64,000 bases of DNA from Eutreptiella sp. 'Long Island Sound 2002' (GCA_964036045.1 OZ038382.1:136003251-136067250); one strand, 5' to 3'. Counted from the stretch's first letter, positions 35,395 to 46,187 are shown. Numbers and translations are program-made. Notes: generated from the sequence alone by a model not told the origin.

Positions 35395-36141
35395 CCCCCC
35401 CCTCAGACCGGCCACCATCCGCGACCCCGACCTCCTCCGAGCAACCCTCCAAGGCTGGGCCCCGACCACCACCCTGGGCTGGTACCGCCTACAAGAGGAC
35501 TGGGCCAAGCTCACCGTCAAAGCCCTCCGGGACCTGACCACCCCAGGCAACGGCCTCCACGAGGCCATCGTAGACCTCGTACTCTGGCGAGCCCCCGAAC
35601 ACACCCAGGGCCAGCACGTCTGCATCCCCCCCATCGAGTGGGGCCAGGCTCTGACACACAACACCGACATCAACGTCACGCGTCGAGGGACCGTACGCCT
35701 ACGACGGGCCCGAGCGGAGAAGGACCACCCTGCGGACCCGAACCGCCCGGAGCAGTGGGAACAGGCCACCGCACCAACCCGCGACACCGCCCTCCGCGCC
35801 GCCGCACCCCAGACGACGACCTCCCCCCCCCACCTACAGACAGTGACCACCCCCCACCGGAGGTCTGGGTTACAGTCCTCGAACGCGGGCACTACTACGT
35901 GATAGCCGCTACGGCTACGTCCCCCGGCCCGCAATGGCTCGTCAAAGAGACAGATACCATGCTCGCCCCAGGGACCGCCCCACCAGGGGAAGTAGGGGAC
36001 CCCATCAGCCAGCACAGGGTCCTCAGGGGCGTCTTCCAGCCAGGGGACAGGCCCCCAGCCCGCGCCCTGGCCCTAATCACCTCAGGGAAGACGGGCTACC
36101 ACCTGAGACTGGCCATGCTCTGCCTGACCCACTGGATCTAG
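35395..36141 (+). pseudogene. Unrecognised domain downstream of the LINE, possibly Ulp1-like
   Basis: Protein-like text appears in one frame at about 35412-35780 (GWYRLQEDWAKLTVKALRDL, then GLHEAIVDLVLWRAP). After a shift it continues at about 35865-36141 (VWVTVLERGHYYVIAAT, GPQWLVKETD). The arrangement of a GLHEAIVDL-type helix followed by a strand with HYYVIAA is faintly like the core of C48/Ulp1 peptidases that some plant and algal transposons carry. The catalytic triad cannot be assigned, so the function is open. Confidence 0.25.
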
Positions 36142-36531
36142 CGCCGCTGGCCACCGACAGGGACCGTGCCCTGGATTTGGGCCATCCCCGACGCCCACAC
36201 ACAGATCGAGGCGGGCCCAGACACGCGGCCAACCCCCCCCCCGGAGACCGCAGCAATCCCTCACTCGCGGGTACCACGCCATCCACAGGGTCCTCAACCG
36301 CGTGGGTCTTAGCCCAAAGCTAGCATAACCCCTTCCTACCACTGACCAAGAGGTCCACCAGATACGCAAGCTCGTCTGCGAAATCCTTGCCGTGGCAGCA
36401 GAAGACGGCAAGCTTGTCCTCCAAACCGCCCGGCCTACAACTGGCCACGCAAGCGCGCCGCGTCGAGCTGACACATACACCGACACAACACACCCCACCG
36501 CACAATACCCGCCCATGCGCCTCCCCTCTCG

Positions 36532-38838
36532 ATGCTCGACCGGAGACCCACACATGCCCACCATCGCGCGCACTCCCGGGCCCCGCGACACGGGCCTCCC
36601 CCACCCGCCCGAACACCAGCACACGCCCGCCACACACCCACCCGCCGGACACCCCTCACCACCCCCCACACTCGACAACCCGCACACACCCGCCGAGAGG
36701 AGCCCTGTGCCCCGCGGCACGCCCATCCCACCCAGTGGCCCGCCCACGCCCCCCGCACACACCCCAGAAGACCCAAGCCCACCCCCCCGGGCCCCTCAAT
36801 GCAGCCCCCCGCGGACGCCAACCCACACAACCTCACACATTGCAGGACCCCGGCCCAGCCAAGCCCGGAAGGAGAAGGCCACAGCCCCGCGCCTCCCTCC
36901 CCCGCCGCTGCCGACCAGATCGGCCTGCCGGGCCGCGAGGTCACAACCGGGCCCCCCCAGCCGCCCGCCCCCAACCTACAGCCCGAGGAGATGCCCTCCA
37001 TCCTTCCCGCCTTGGCCGCAGCAAACGTCCCCGCCCACAAGCCCGCCCGCATCACAGCCCAACCCGCGTCCACCACCTCCTCCTCATCCTCAGCCTCATC
37101 CACCTCATCCACCTCATCATCCGACCCCCCCCTCCCCGCCCCCCTTATCCTCAAGGCCACGGCGAAAGCCAAAGCCGCGGCCGCACGCACCGACCCCGCG
37201 ACCCCCACACAGGCGACTCAGGCACCCCGGCAACGCGTCTGGAAGACCCCCGACCCGACATCGGCGACCTCACACCTCCGGACAGAGGTCCTCCTCAACC
37301 TGGAACCGGACCCCAACCCCGAACCCGACCCCAAACCCAAACCGGCGCCCACGCGAGCACACACAACACCACAAACGCAACGACATAAACCCAACCGACA
37401 CCGCCCTAACCCAAACCCTAACCCAAGCCAGGACCCCCCACCCACCACAACCCACGCCCCCCTCCCACCGGCAGCCACCACCACCGCAGAGGCGGCCACC
37501 CAACACGACCCCGTCCAAACCCTCGTCAACATCCCCGTCACCAAGCGCCCCGTCATCCGTCCCCCACAAACCACCACCACCGCCGGTCAAACCGACCCAG
37601 GGACGTGGGAGCCCTCGACCACCGTCACCGTCAAGCCCGGCCCCTGACCCGCCCCCCCTGCCCACCACATATTGCAGCCCCAGGGGCTGCGCACGATGCC
37701 CGACCCCCCACCCCCACAAGGGGGACCAGAATACCCACAAGGGGTCCAAGGGCCATACCCGCAACACCAACCCCACCACTACCAACATCACCACCACCAG
37801 CGGCCCCACCACCACCACCACCAACAAAACCCCCACCACTAGCACTGCCCACCACCCTACCCCACCGGGCCACAACCCCCCGTGCACGAACAGCACCAGC
37901 GAATGGGATGGGAGCCACCGAGCGCTCCACGGGCATACCCCACCTACCACCAGGGGCTACCCCCCCCGTACCAGCCACCCCCCCCGTACCAGGAACCGTA
38001 TCCCCACGGCCACCACGTCCAGGCCAAAGGGCCCCCCCGGGCCCAACCCCGCCAGGGACAGTCACTCGACCCATGCCACCAGCCATTGCCGCCACCACAC
38101 CCCTATCTGGCGGATCTATGGACGACGGGGGACCCCCCCCCCCAGTACCAGGCGGCACCACGCGAGGCCCCCCTGGACCCGCCGACGCCTCCTGACTGGC
38201 CCGACTCAAGCAATAAAGCCCGGTCCCGCAAACGGCGGCGCTCCCGCTCCCCCCCCGCACGGCACACTCGCCCCCGGCGCCCACACTCCCCACACCGCCA
38301 CCGCGCCTCAACCACCCACTTGCGCCGCTCTCGCTCCCCCAGGTGCCACCAGGACCCCCCGGAACCCCGCTCCCGCCGCTCCCGCTCCCCCGGGCGCCAC
38401 CACGAGCGCCACCGCTGCCCCATGTCCACCTCCCCCTGCCCCCTCCGGCCGTACACAACCCCCACCCCGAGCCCCCGCCACCACCGCTCCCGCTCCCCCT
38501 GGCGCCGCCAGGCAGGCCACCGCCGCCCCACGTCCACCTTCCCCTCCCCCCACAGGCCCCGCCAGGCTCCCCGTTCCCCCCGCCGCCCATATCCATCCAC
38601 CACCCCCAGCCCCCCCCACCACCACTCCCGCTCCCCCGAACGCCACCAAGCGCCCCACCGCCGCCCGGTGACCACCTCCCCCTCCCGTTCCCCCCTTCGC
38701 CCGTACCCGTCCTCCACCCCCAGCCCCCACCACCGCCGCTCCCGCTCCCCCAGGCACCGCCACCCCCACCACCACCACAGGTCCAAGTCCACCCCCCGCC
38801 GCTCCAGGACCCCGGGCCCGGACCCCTCCCCCCCCTAG
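36532..38838 (+). pseudogene. Proline-rich protein with RS-repeat domain, two in-frame stops
   Basis: One frame stays open from 36532 to 38838 except for a TGA at 37645-37647 and a TAG at 37840-37842. The first part is Pro/Ala/Ser-rich with a serine run. The middle is rich in Gln, His, Pro and Tyr. From about residue 560 there are many RSRSP and RRSRS blocks in a degenerate tandem array of roughly 38-46 residues per unit (TPSPxHHRSRSP as core). RS domains are typical of splicing regulators and of some retroelement ORF1 proteins, where they bind RNA or partner proteins. No RNA-recognition domain is visible. Being downstream of one LINE, it could be ORF1 of a second element whose pol is missing. 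Confidence 0.45.
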
Positions 38839-39260
38839 CCCCCGCGCGCCTGGCCTCGTGGTCTGCCCCCGCTTTGCAGGAGCTCCGCCGCTGGTCGAAG
38901 TGGGCCGGGGGAGCGGGAAGGCGAGATGGGGTGCACATGGTGCACATCTTCGAGGAGGTCCGCACCCGCACCCCCGCCGACCCCAACGAGGCTGCGCCGG
39001 AGGCCATCATGCCGCAAGCGGCATGGGAGGCCCTCCTCCGCGATGCGGTCCAGGGCCTCCGCCCCCCCTACACCCCCCAAGCCCTCCGCCAATGGCTCCA
39101 GGCAGCCCAGCCCCAGGCCTGGGCCATCGGCGCCCCCTCCCCAGCCCGCCACCACCACACCAGGAAGGGGAAAAACAAGGGCAAGGGGAGGGCAAGGGAC
39201 ACCAAGGGCACTCAGGCAAGAGGGCACGGAGGTGCCCCAAGTGAGGGCAGACACCCATAG
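38832..39260 (+). pseudogene. Helical, basic C-terminal segment after the RS domain
   Basis: In a frame offset from the RS-rich protein, text typical of a folded helical domain appears: SWSAPALQELRRWSKWAGG, then HMVHIFEEVRTRTP, AAWEALLRDAVQGLRPP and LRQWLQAAQPQAW. It ends with a basic, glycine-lysine stretch (RKGKNKGKGRARD). A frameshift near 38835 would join it to the RS domain. I do not recognise the family. It may be the RNA-binding end of the same ORF1-like protein. Confidence 0.35.
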
Positions 39261-41160
39261 GGACAGGGCGCCGGAAGAGACACCACATGGGGGCAGGAAA
39301 CCACCCAAGAACCAGGAAGGGGCAGGAGCGGGGACCGAGGCACGGAGGAAAAGGGCACCACGGCAAACGCCAGGATCCACACCCAGGAAGGGCATACCAC
39401 GACGGGGGGACCAGCGCCGCCGGACCCCCACTGAACGCCGCACGACTCCCGGGGGCGCACCCCCTAACACGCACCGCCGAAGCAAGCATCAGAAGCCGTA
39501 CAGATCGCCCAGCGCACACCCACCAGCCACCAGAAACCACACGGGGGACAGAGGGCACACCTACACGGGGAGAACGGGCCACACCCACAGAGAAAGCCGC
39601 AGGGAACGCCGCCGCACAGCGCACCACCACGCCCTCACCGCCAGGCGACGACCCTGGCCGCCACAAGGGCCACCTCAAAGGCACTGGAAGAGGACGAAGG
39701 CACGGCCACAGCGACAAGGGCTAGGGACCGGGACCCCCAGAGGACACGGGACCAAGGCACAGGCCCCCAGGGAGGGCAACCCCACGGACGCCTACCCGAC
39801 CCACCAGCCCGAGCGGCACGCCCAGGCCCCCACAGCACGGACCCAGCAAGACACCAACACCTAACCGCACCCCCCAGCCACCAGCCAGCCACACTCCCGC
39901 CCGCACTCCTTACCACCATACAGGCCAGGCTGACCTCCACCGACCCACCAGAGCACAACGCGAGACCACGGCACACCGCACCACAGCGCGCCACAGTGCA
40001 ACGCGCCACAGCACGACGCGACGCGACGCGGCACAGAGCGGCACAACACGGCACGACTGACCCTAACTTGAAGGACTAACCAAAGCAAGCCACCGCACAC
40101 CCCGGAAGGCGCGGCACCAGCACGCCACACACCGGCACCGCAGGCCACACACGGGGCCACCACGCGCCCGACAACAACGGTGGCAGACCACCCAGCAGGT
40201 TAAAACCGGCACCGCAGAGGAGAAAGGACACGAACAACCCCAGCCCTCTAACCCAGAGCCACACGCAGCCGCCTGGCGCAGCCGCCCAGCCGGCAGAGCC
40301 AGGACCCAACCCCGCAGGAAGGGGCGCCGAGCGCAACGTGTACATAGCCCACCCGACCCATGGGGCCAGAACACGGCCAAACAGAACGCAACCGCCAACA
40401 GCAGCCCGGAAGACCACACTGAATGCGGGCCAATGCGTGCGCCAGCCCAGGGAAGGCAGTGGGAGGAACAGGCAGGCCCCCCCCCCCGGAAAAAAAAAGG
40501 GGGGGGGGGAGGGGGGGGGGCGCGAAAACAGCCCACAGCCACCAGACAGCCCGCCAACACCACAAGAGGCGGCCATACCCCCCACCCAGAAAGCACCAAA
40601 GACAGGACCCCCAAAGAGGCACAGGGGGACCACACAGCCAAAACCGGCAACACCAAGCCAGGAACAGCGGCCAACCGGGAAAAGGGACACCGAAACATGC
40701 AGACACACACCACGAGGAAAAAAAAAGAGCCAGCAGCCCAGCCCGAAAGAAAGGGGATGGGGGGACAGGGGCCACAAGGCCCGGGACAGGGACACCCAGC
40801 AACGGACACCACAAAGCCACACCAAGAAAAAAAAAGCGCAGAAAACACACCCCGACAACCCAGCCAAGAAGGGCGGGGCACAGCCGAGACCCGGGCCCAG
40901 CACGCACGCCCACACCGCACACCCGAACCGGAAACGGCGGGGGGCAAGCAGAGCGTGCACGCAAGCACACATGTCCAATAAGCAGGCTGAAAACTAAGCC
41001 CAACCACGAACACAGTAAACAGCCGGCAAAAGAGGGACAACACCACAAACCCTGCCCAAACACACCCACCCAAGACCCCAGCCAGGAATGGCGGGGTTAA
41101 CAAAAGCCACACCGGACCGCAACCCCGACCCCAACACAAACGCCGCACAACAGTAGGAAA
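39261..41160. other. Low-complexity A/C/G-rich region without genes
   Basis: Open frames here arise from biased composition, with long runs of Arg/Thr/Pro/Gly codons and no domain patterns. A CACAGCGCGCCACAGTGCAACG-type degenerate short repeat lies at about 39985-40040. The C-A-G homopolymer hairpin lies at 40477-40520. Confidence 0.5.
40477..40520. repeat. Homopolymer hairpin C11-GG-A9-G11-A-G10
   Basis: Eleven C, then GG, nine A, eleven G, one A and ten G occur in a row. The C run can pair fully with the first G run across an A-rich loop. The G runs could instead form a four-stranded G structure and the C run an i-motif. Such a tract is also prone to sequencing and assembly error. Confidence 0.8.
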
Positions 41161-41162
41161 CC

Positions 41163-41185
41163 CAGTGCCCACAGCCTGGGCACTG
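41163..41185. repeat. Perfect 9-bp stem hairpin
   Basis: CAGTGCCCA and TGGGCACTG form a perfect inverted repeat around the loop CAGCC. No run of T follows and the host is a eukaryote, so it is not read as a bacterial-type terminator. A second, shorter hairpin (C6-GAA-G6) lies at 41385-41399. Confidence 0.6.
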
Positions 41186-41629
41186 AGGCAGCCCGTGCCA
41201 TGGAGGTGACCCGGCCAAACGAGATCCGGAGACCGGGGGTAAGGCTGCATCCTAAGGCCTGCGCTGCTTTGGGACTCGAGGCGGAGCGTGCGACACCCAA
41301 GCGTCTCGGAACCCTAGTACCAAGAACGTGCATGCATGCCTTGGGAACCGGATACGCGAGGAAGTCCGGTGAATCTCTAGGGTTCCCCCCGAAGGGGGGG
41401 ACTTGCGCAAGCACGGGGGCACACCCTCCTGGCGAGACGAGCACGTCACGCCGGCGGCGATCAGCCCTCCCGGTGTTGCCCGGGGCCGCTTTGTTGGGGG
41501 CGAACGGTCAGGTCTAGCGGGATGTAAGCCGCCTCCCCTCTTCACGCGCGGAGCCCCTTCCTGTTCGTCACAGGCGCGACGCCAGGGGGAACCATGGGGC
41601 GCCTCTCCACGACCGAGTGCACCTACCTA

Positions 41630-42053
41630 CCTACCTGTGTTTGTGGAGTCATACGTTGGTGTGCTCACAGACACACTCTTGATGAATGGTCCCAGTGTGG
41701 ACCCTTTGCGAGGTGCCATGCTGGAGACGGCACGCCACAATAATGATTTTGACGTGCCCATGCTTGAAGAGGATGCCGAAGCTGTGTCGCGAAGTCCTAA
41801 GGCTCGAGGGAGACACTGGGACGCGCCAGCAATTGCCAGCCCAGACCCACAAAAAGCGACGGGCAGACCACATGGTGGCTGCTGCACACGAACGTCGTGC
41901 GAAACGAAAAGTCGAGGACAAGCGCACACAAAAAGCCCCAAAAGAAGCCGAACGGGTGGCTGAGCGGCTGGGTGGTCGGGCTGCACCGGCATCACGCCCG
42001 CGCACTCGCCCACGGAAGCCGAACCCAAACATTTTTCGGCCTGAGTTCCAATA
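41630..42053 (+). pseudogene. Unrecognised protein end with basic tail
   Basis: From about 41636 the frame reads VFVESYVGVLTDTLLMNG and HNNDFDVPMLEEDAEAVSR. Then a one-base shift near 41815 leads to THKKRRADHMVAAAHERRAKR and a Lys/Arg/Glu-rich helix ending PNPNIFRPEFQ at 42053. The composition is typical of real coding: an acidic segment followed by a basic, possibly nuclear-targeting, helical tail. No family is recognised. The start is unknown and may be an exon boundary near the CCTACCTACCTGTG stretch at 41624-41638. It could be the end of a transposase or of a host nuclear protein. Confidence 0.35.
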
Positions 42054-42417
42054 GACTGTGTTCTTGAACATATGTCAGAAAATGGTGGCGCAGATGTGTT
42101 GTGGTGCTCTTGCTTTGTTGCATACACATCCAGTTTGCAATTTTGCATCCATTGGTGGCTGGATGACCCTTTCATGAGCTGGTAGGCCCAAGATAGAGCG
42201 AAAACGAGGTTCGAGAACCCTACCCTACAAGAAAGCTGTGCAGGTTGGGGGGGTGCAAAAAGGGGGGGTGGATCGAGAGCCTGAACCATGGTGGGGCGAA
42301 GAGCGGAGGGAGTTGGAATGACATATTCAACAAAATCCAATGGAAGCTTTTGGGACCCTTGGGGGGGGCCACGTCCGATATCTTAAAAGCAACCACCCCC
42401 TTGAGCCCCCCTAGGCC

Positions 42418-42870
42418 GTGCTAGACCGTTTCACATCGGCTTGGAGCGGTCGGACCGTCATGGGTTGGAGGTTGGTCAAAAAATGACAAATTTTGTTTTT
42501 CGAAACCGGGTTGCCAGAACTGCTGGGGGGGTAACTTGGCGCCACCGTGGAGTTTTCCAAATCTGTTTGAAATGCTGGAAAGCCTAACGTGTCTAGTTCC
42601 TGAATATACATGGCGGTGTCAGGCTGTTCCACACCGGCTTGCAGCGGTCGGACCGTCATGGGTTGGATGTTCGTCAAGAAAATGACAAAACGTTTTTTTC
42701 AGAACGGGGTTGCCAGAAATATCGGGGGGATAACTTGGCGCCACCGTGGAGTTTCCCCAATCCGTCTGGACCGTTTGACAGCCCAAAGTGTCTCCTTTCT
42801 GATAATGCATCAATATGCAAGATAATAGCACACCTGCTTGAAGCTGTTGGACCAACATGGGTCGGAGGTT
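42418..42870 (+). repeat. 198-bp tandem repeat, two units and a partial third
   Basis: CGGTCGGACCGTCATGGGTTGG starts at 42447 and again at 42645, and a mutated form at 42844, giving a period of 198-199 bases. Each unit also holds TAACTTGGCGCCACCGTGG and AAAGCC(C/T)AA. A dispersed partial copy lies at 6925-7050. No protein-like frame is conserved between units. Confidence 0.8.
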
Positions 42871-43075
42871 GAGGGGGTTTGCACCATAGTAAGTCCTTAG
42901 GGGGTAGGGTTGTGCGAAGGAAATCAGTAGACCAAGAAACAGTCTGTGTGTAGATGTACACAAGCAAGCTGGATTGCACTTGAGATGGAAGGTATTACCC
43001 CAAAAAGTGTGGCTGTATTTGCATCTGCAACGGCAAGGGCATAGTAGTGGGTACCAAGGGCATAGCAGTGGCTTG

Positions 43076-45594
43076 TCACAATGGTTGCGTATATGACTGC
43101 GACAGCATTTTCTGTGGCAACCCCAACGACATGTTGCTCGACATTGCCACAGGGATGGAATCCAACATTTGAGGAATCAACAGTGCCAAGGGCAACTGCG
43201 ACATGTCATGGAAGGGAAGTGCCTCATTGCCCAATGTTGGCAACGGAGTGGAAGTTGCGCTCGCAACAGGTCCAGGATAAGGCGTTGGAGGAGTAGGGGC
43301 CTCAGTTGGAGGCGCCGGCTTCGCGACAGGTTCCTTCCTTTGCCTTTTGGCTTGTGGGGCCGGTTTGGCACTAGGGGACCGCATTGCACGGAGAGTGGGG
43401 GGTTGGCATACTGCAAAGGTGGACGTGCGGTAACGGACACCGCATGTGCATGCAAACCGGCCTCTACTTGGTTACACTTCTTCGGACTCGCCTCAACGGC
43501 ACCCATGACGATGCGCTTTGCGATTGCCATAAGGTTGTTGAACAACCGACCCCGGTTGGCGTCCAGTGCACCGCCCGTTGTGTCTACATCGATTGTAGCT
43601 GGCATGTCGACTGCCGGAACGTCACCCATGGGTGGGGGCATTGGGCGATGGATGATGCTTTCCACTACAGCCAAGTGTGGTTGCGAGGGTTGCACCATTT
43701 CAAACTGTTGAACATAGGGTTTTTGCTACAAAAACCACTGTTCGTGGAACAACCTCATGTGGACGAACACGAGAATGCTTCCACGATGAAGCAAAGGGAG
43801 CTGGTGACGACAAGGCTGGCCAAACCGAGCATGACCGCAAGAGCAGACAAACTGTCCGTAGCCAGTTCTGTGGTCGTCGGCACCAACCATGGGGTCAAAA
43901 AATACTACATGCTGAGGCATACCTGCATAGCCCGTAGCTGGTAGCACACGAACTGTAGCTGTTTGCATCCGCCTGTCTTGCACTTCTGCAGGAGGGACAA
44001 ACCCATTAAACTTATGGGAGGGAGAGCCATCATATACAGCGTGGTCCACCCCATTCGGTGGGATGAGTTCCACCGTCCGGGAGTTGTAGGACGACACGTC
44101 GTACACGGTAGTGCCCATGTCTACTTGTGCAAGAAAACGTTGCAAACCGTAGCTGGTCAAGCTTGCTTGCACCAACGGAATCACGGTGGGGAGTGCTTTA
44201 TTAACCGTGGTTACCGTTTTTTTGAGGTCATCAATTGCAAGGCAACGATTTTGAGTTCGCATTTGGCATTTCACTAGCCTTTCCACGGCATCAAAAATTT
44301 TATTCACGCTGCAGTGCTTGCGCACCTTGGTGCATAGGGCTTTCACCCACTGGTTCGTGTTCCTCCCCCTTTGAGAACTCTGAATACCCGCCGTGAAGCA
44401 CTCCCAATGGTAGCAGGTTGCGCAGTATTTACATTTTTCCTTGCCCAGGGTTGATTCCAAATAATCTCGCGCGTCGGGATAAGCGTCCAACAGGGCATTC
44501 CATTGGCGATGAAGAATCTGCTCATTGCACTCCTTGCGCACATCATGAAAAAGGGCCATCATAGCCTGGTACCTATGCTTGCCGATTTTTGGGACCAATC
44601 TCTTACGGATGTTTTCAATGATGTGCCAGATGCACCACAAATGCCGTGTTTTCTTGAGCAGTGAGCGAACTGCTTTGGCACATGCTACATTTGCATCAGT
44701 CATTAACACTTTGGGGGCTGGGGGGATGTTGTTCAACCATTGGCGCAGCTGCCGATCATAATCACAATCTCTGTCCCTGAGGACCAGTGCCTGAGCGGTG
44801 AGCAAAGATTGTCCATGCTCATTAATGGTCGCGAAGCAGCCGAGGTGAAAAAATTGATTACAATTGCAAGTGTTATCATGCACAACTAGATAGTTGAACC
44901 TTTGCGCAATTTCCACTTGGCTTGGGGACATCCAAAACAAGTGTCTCAACCTGTTAGTGCCCGGCTCGGTCTCAGGTACCACCACCCAACGTGGGTCGTT
45001 CTTTTTGGCAGCAAGCAACCGACTCAACAGGTCTTGACACTCAGTTGCTGCTTTGTATCCATGTTTGTAATAGACATTTGAAATGTCAGGGGGCTCAGTT
45101 AGAGCATTTGAAAACTCTTCACCAAAGTGTTTTTCTAGAAGCTCATAATTGGTGGACGGTGGTAGACCTAGGTGTCGATGAGCTTTGATCAATGTGACCA
45201 ACTCCCCCTTCAAGACACATTTCTCACGAGTTTGTGCTCGTTTGGAGGGAACCGTGTGCCCTGTGTGTTCTAAGTTGTTTTTTGCAACCTTCCAAGGGCT
45301 ATCCACATCAGAACGGCTGCTAATAACACGACAAGAACACTTAGTTTTAATTTCCTTAGTGTCTTTCTTCTTGTCCATGTCGTCTTCTGCATCCAGAACT
45401 TCTTGTTGCTGTTGTGGCACATTGACATTTTTCCAACGTTTCGATAAGCGACTCAGTACCTTTTGGACGTCGCCACCTCCACTGGCCCCCCGTTGGTCTG
45501 GATGCCACTTCCGACCATAGGGACATTGCAAATACAGGTCTAATTCTTTGTTGGAGGTGCCGATGACCAAGTCATAGTCCACTTTTTTGTTGAC
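43076..45594 (-). CDS. MULE/FAR1-type transposase with SWIM finger, exon 2
   Basis: This is a Mutator-like transposase that would cut and paste DNA. The N-terminal part has a cysteine pair (CSCRVISSRSD) and the HTGH block typical of the FAR1-like region. The DDE core shows VVHDNTCNCN (first Asp), VLMTDANVACAKAV (second Asp), the CIWHIIENI motif and GIQSSQRGRNTNQWVK near the catalytic Glu. FVCSCGHARFGQPCRHQ is a CxCxnCxH SWIM zinc finger. A TAG at 43726-43728 follows HEQWFL. The same frame runs on (QKPYVQQFEMVQPSQPH) through a Pro/Asp-rich region, then after a shift near 43380 to a basic, proline-rich tail ending at 43076. The TAG may be a CAG-to-TAG mutation or the true end. Joined to exon 1 it gives about 741 residues before the TAG. 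Confidence 0.8.
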
Positions 45595-45683
45595 CTAATA
45601 TGAATAAAATGGTTCATGTGTTATGAAAGGGCGAGAAGTGCATTACAAAACAGATCAAAACAAAAGAATACCTCCGCCCTTAC
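45595..45683 (-). other. 89-nt GT-AG intron in the MULE transposase gene
   Basis: On the minus strand exon 1 ends in AAAGAC, followed by GTAAGG at 45683, and the acceptor is TTCATATTAG at 45595. Splicing joins KNPSKKD to VNKKVDYDLVIG in frame. Without splicing, the upstream frame ends within the intron. The intron is AT-rich compared with the exons. Confidence 0.6.
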
Positions 45684-46040
45684 GTCTTTTTTCGAAGGAT
45701 TCTTTCCAAAACTGTCACCCACCCTAACAGGAGGGAGGGGGTCTTCTTCTTTGGCGTCCTCTTCTTCCCTCCCACTATCCCCAAGGTCACCAACGTCATC
45801 ACTAAAGGAGACGTTGGAGGCCTCCGTCTCCTCCTCAACTTCATTGGACTCTGCATCCAACAATCGCATGACATCTTCTTCTACTTCTGCTTCTACTTGC
45901 ATCTCTTCAATGTCATCAAATTCTTCTTCTTTGATTCCCTGAGATTCAGGTAGGTGGCATTTTGGGGATGATACATCACTCAGCAAATCAACATCAATAA
46001 TTTTGGGCCTTTTGCCCCTCATGGTGCTATGGGCTTGCAT
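45684..46040 (-). CDS. MULE transposase exon 1 (acidic N-terminus)
   Basis: The exon starts at the ATG at 46040 (MQAHSTMRGKRPKI) and codes for 119 residues. The start is basic (RGKRPK), then very acidic (KEEEFDDIEEMQVEAEVEED and SFSDDVGDLGD). An acidic N-terminus is common in transposases of this type. The frame is also open upstream through three 45-base repeats to about 46175, so a longer protein starting further upstream is possible. I prefer the internal ATG because the upstream repeats look like leader DNA. Its neighbour on the right is the hairpin array at 46304. Confidence 0.5.
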
Positions 46041-46052
46041 TTTGCAACAACA

Positions 46053-46187
46053 GGCTAAGGAGACAAATTTTGACGAATCGAAAATCTGAAATTTAAAGGC
46101 TAAGGAGACAAATTTTGACAAATCTAAAATCTGAAATTTGAAGGCTAAGGAGACAAATTTTGACAAATTCAACATTTGAAATTTTAC
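46053..46187 (-). repeat. 45-bp direct repeat, three copies, before the MULE gene
   Basis: GGCTAAGGAGACAAATTTTG starts at 46054, 46099 and 46144, followed by GA(C/A)AAATC-type and AAAT(C/T)TGAAATTT blocks. The period is exactly 45 bases, a multiple of three. The frame of the transposase stays open through it, giving a repeated SKFVSLAFKFQI peptide. It may be a promoter or enhancer repeat, or an N-terminal peptide repeat. Confidence 0.8.

Larger units (their letters stand above)
25600..36370 (+). mobile_element. LINE-like non-LTR retrotransposon, decayed
   Basis: In order on the plus strand there are an ORF1-like region, an endonuclease/exonuclease/phosphatase-type endonuclease, a reverse transcriptase with FADD, an RNase H and a cysteine/histidine finger. 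This order (EEP-RT-RNase H) is that of I/R1/Tad-like and algal LINE lineages. Codons end mostly in C, the plus strand is A/C-rich, and the coding is broken by at least six frameshifts and several in-frame stops. A 0.5-kb AT-rich piece interrupts it at about 33.2-33.65 kb. The tandem-unit DNA to the left could be its 5' untranslated region, but this is not shown. The right end is not defined, and no poly(A) tail is visible. Confidence 0.7.

Noticed and set aside
36392-38671. 759-residue Pro/Thr/His-rich frame overlapping the RS-rich frame
   Set aside because: It is in a different phase from the RS-rich frame, which has more ordered repeats and better composition. The overlap comes from scarcity of T.
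41163-41185. Hairpin read as a rho-independent terminator
   Set aside because: No T run follows and the sequence is eukaryotic.
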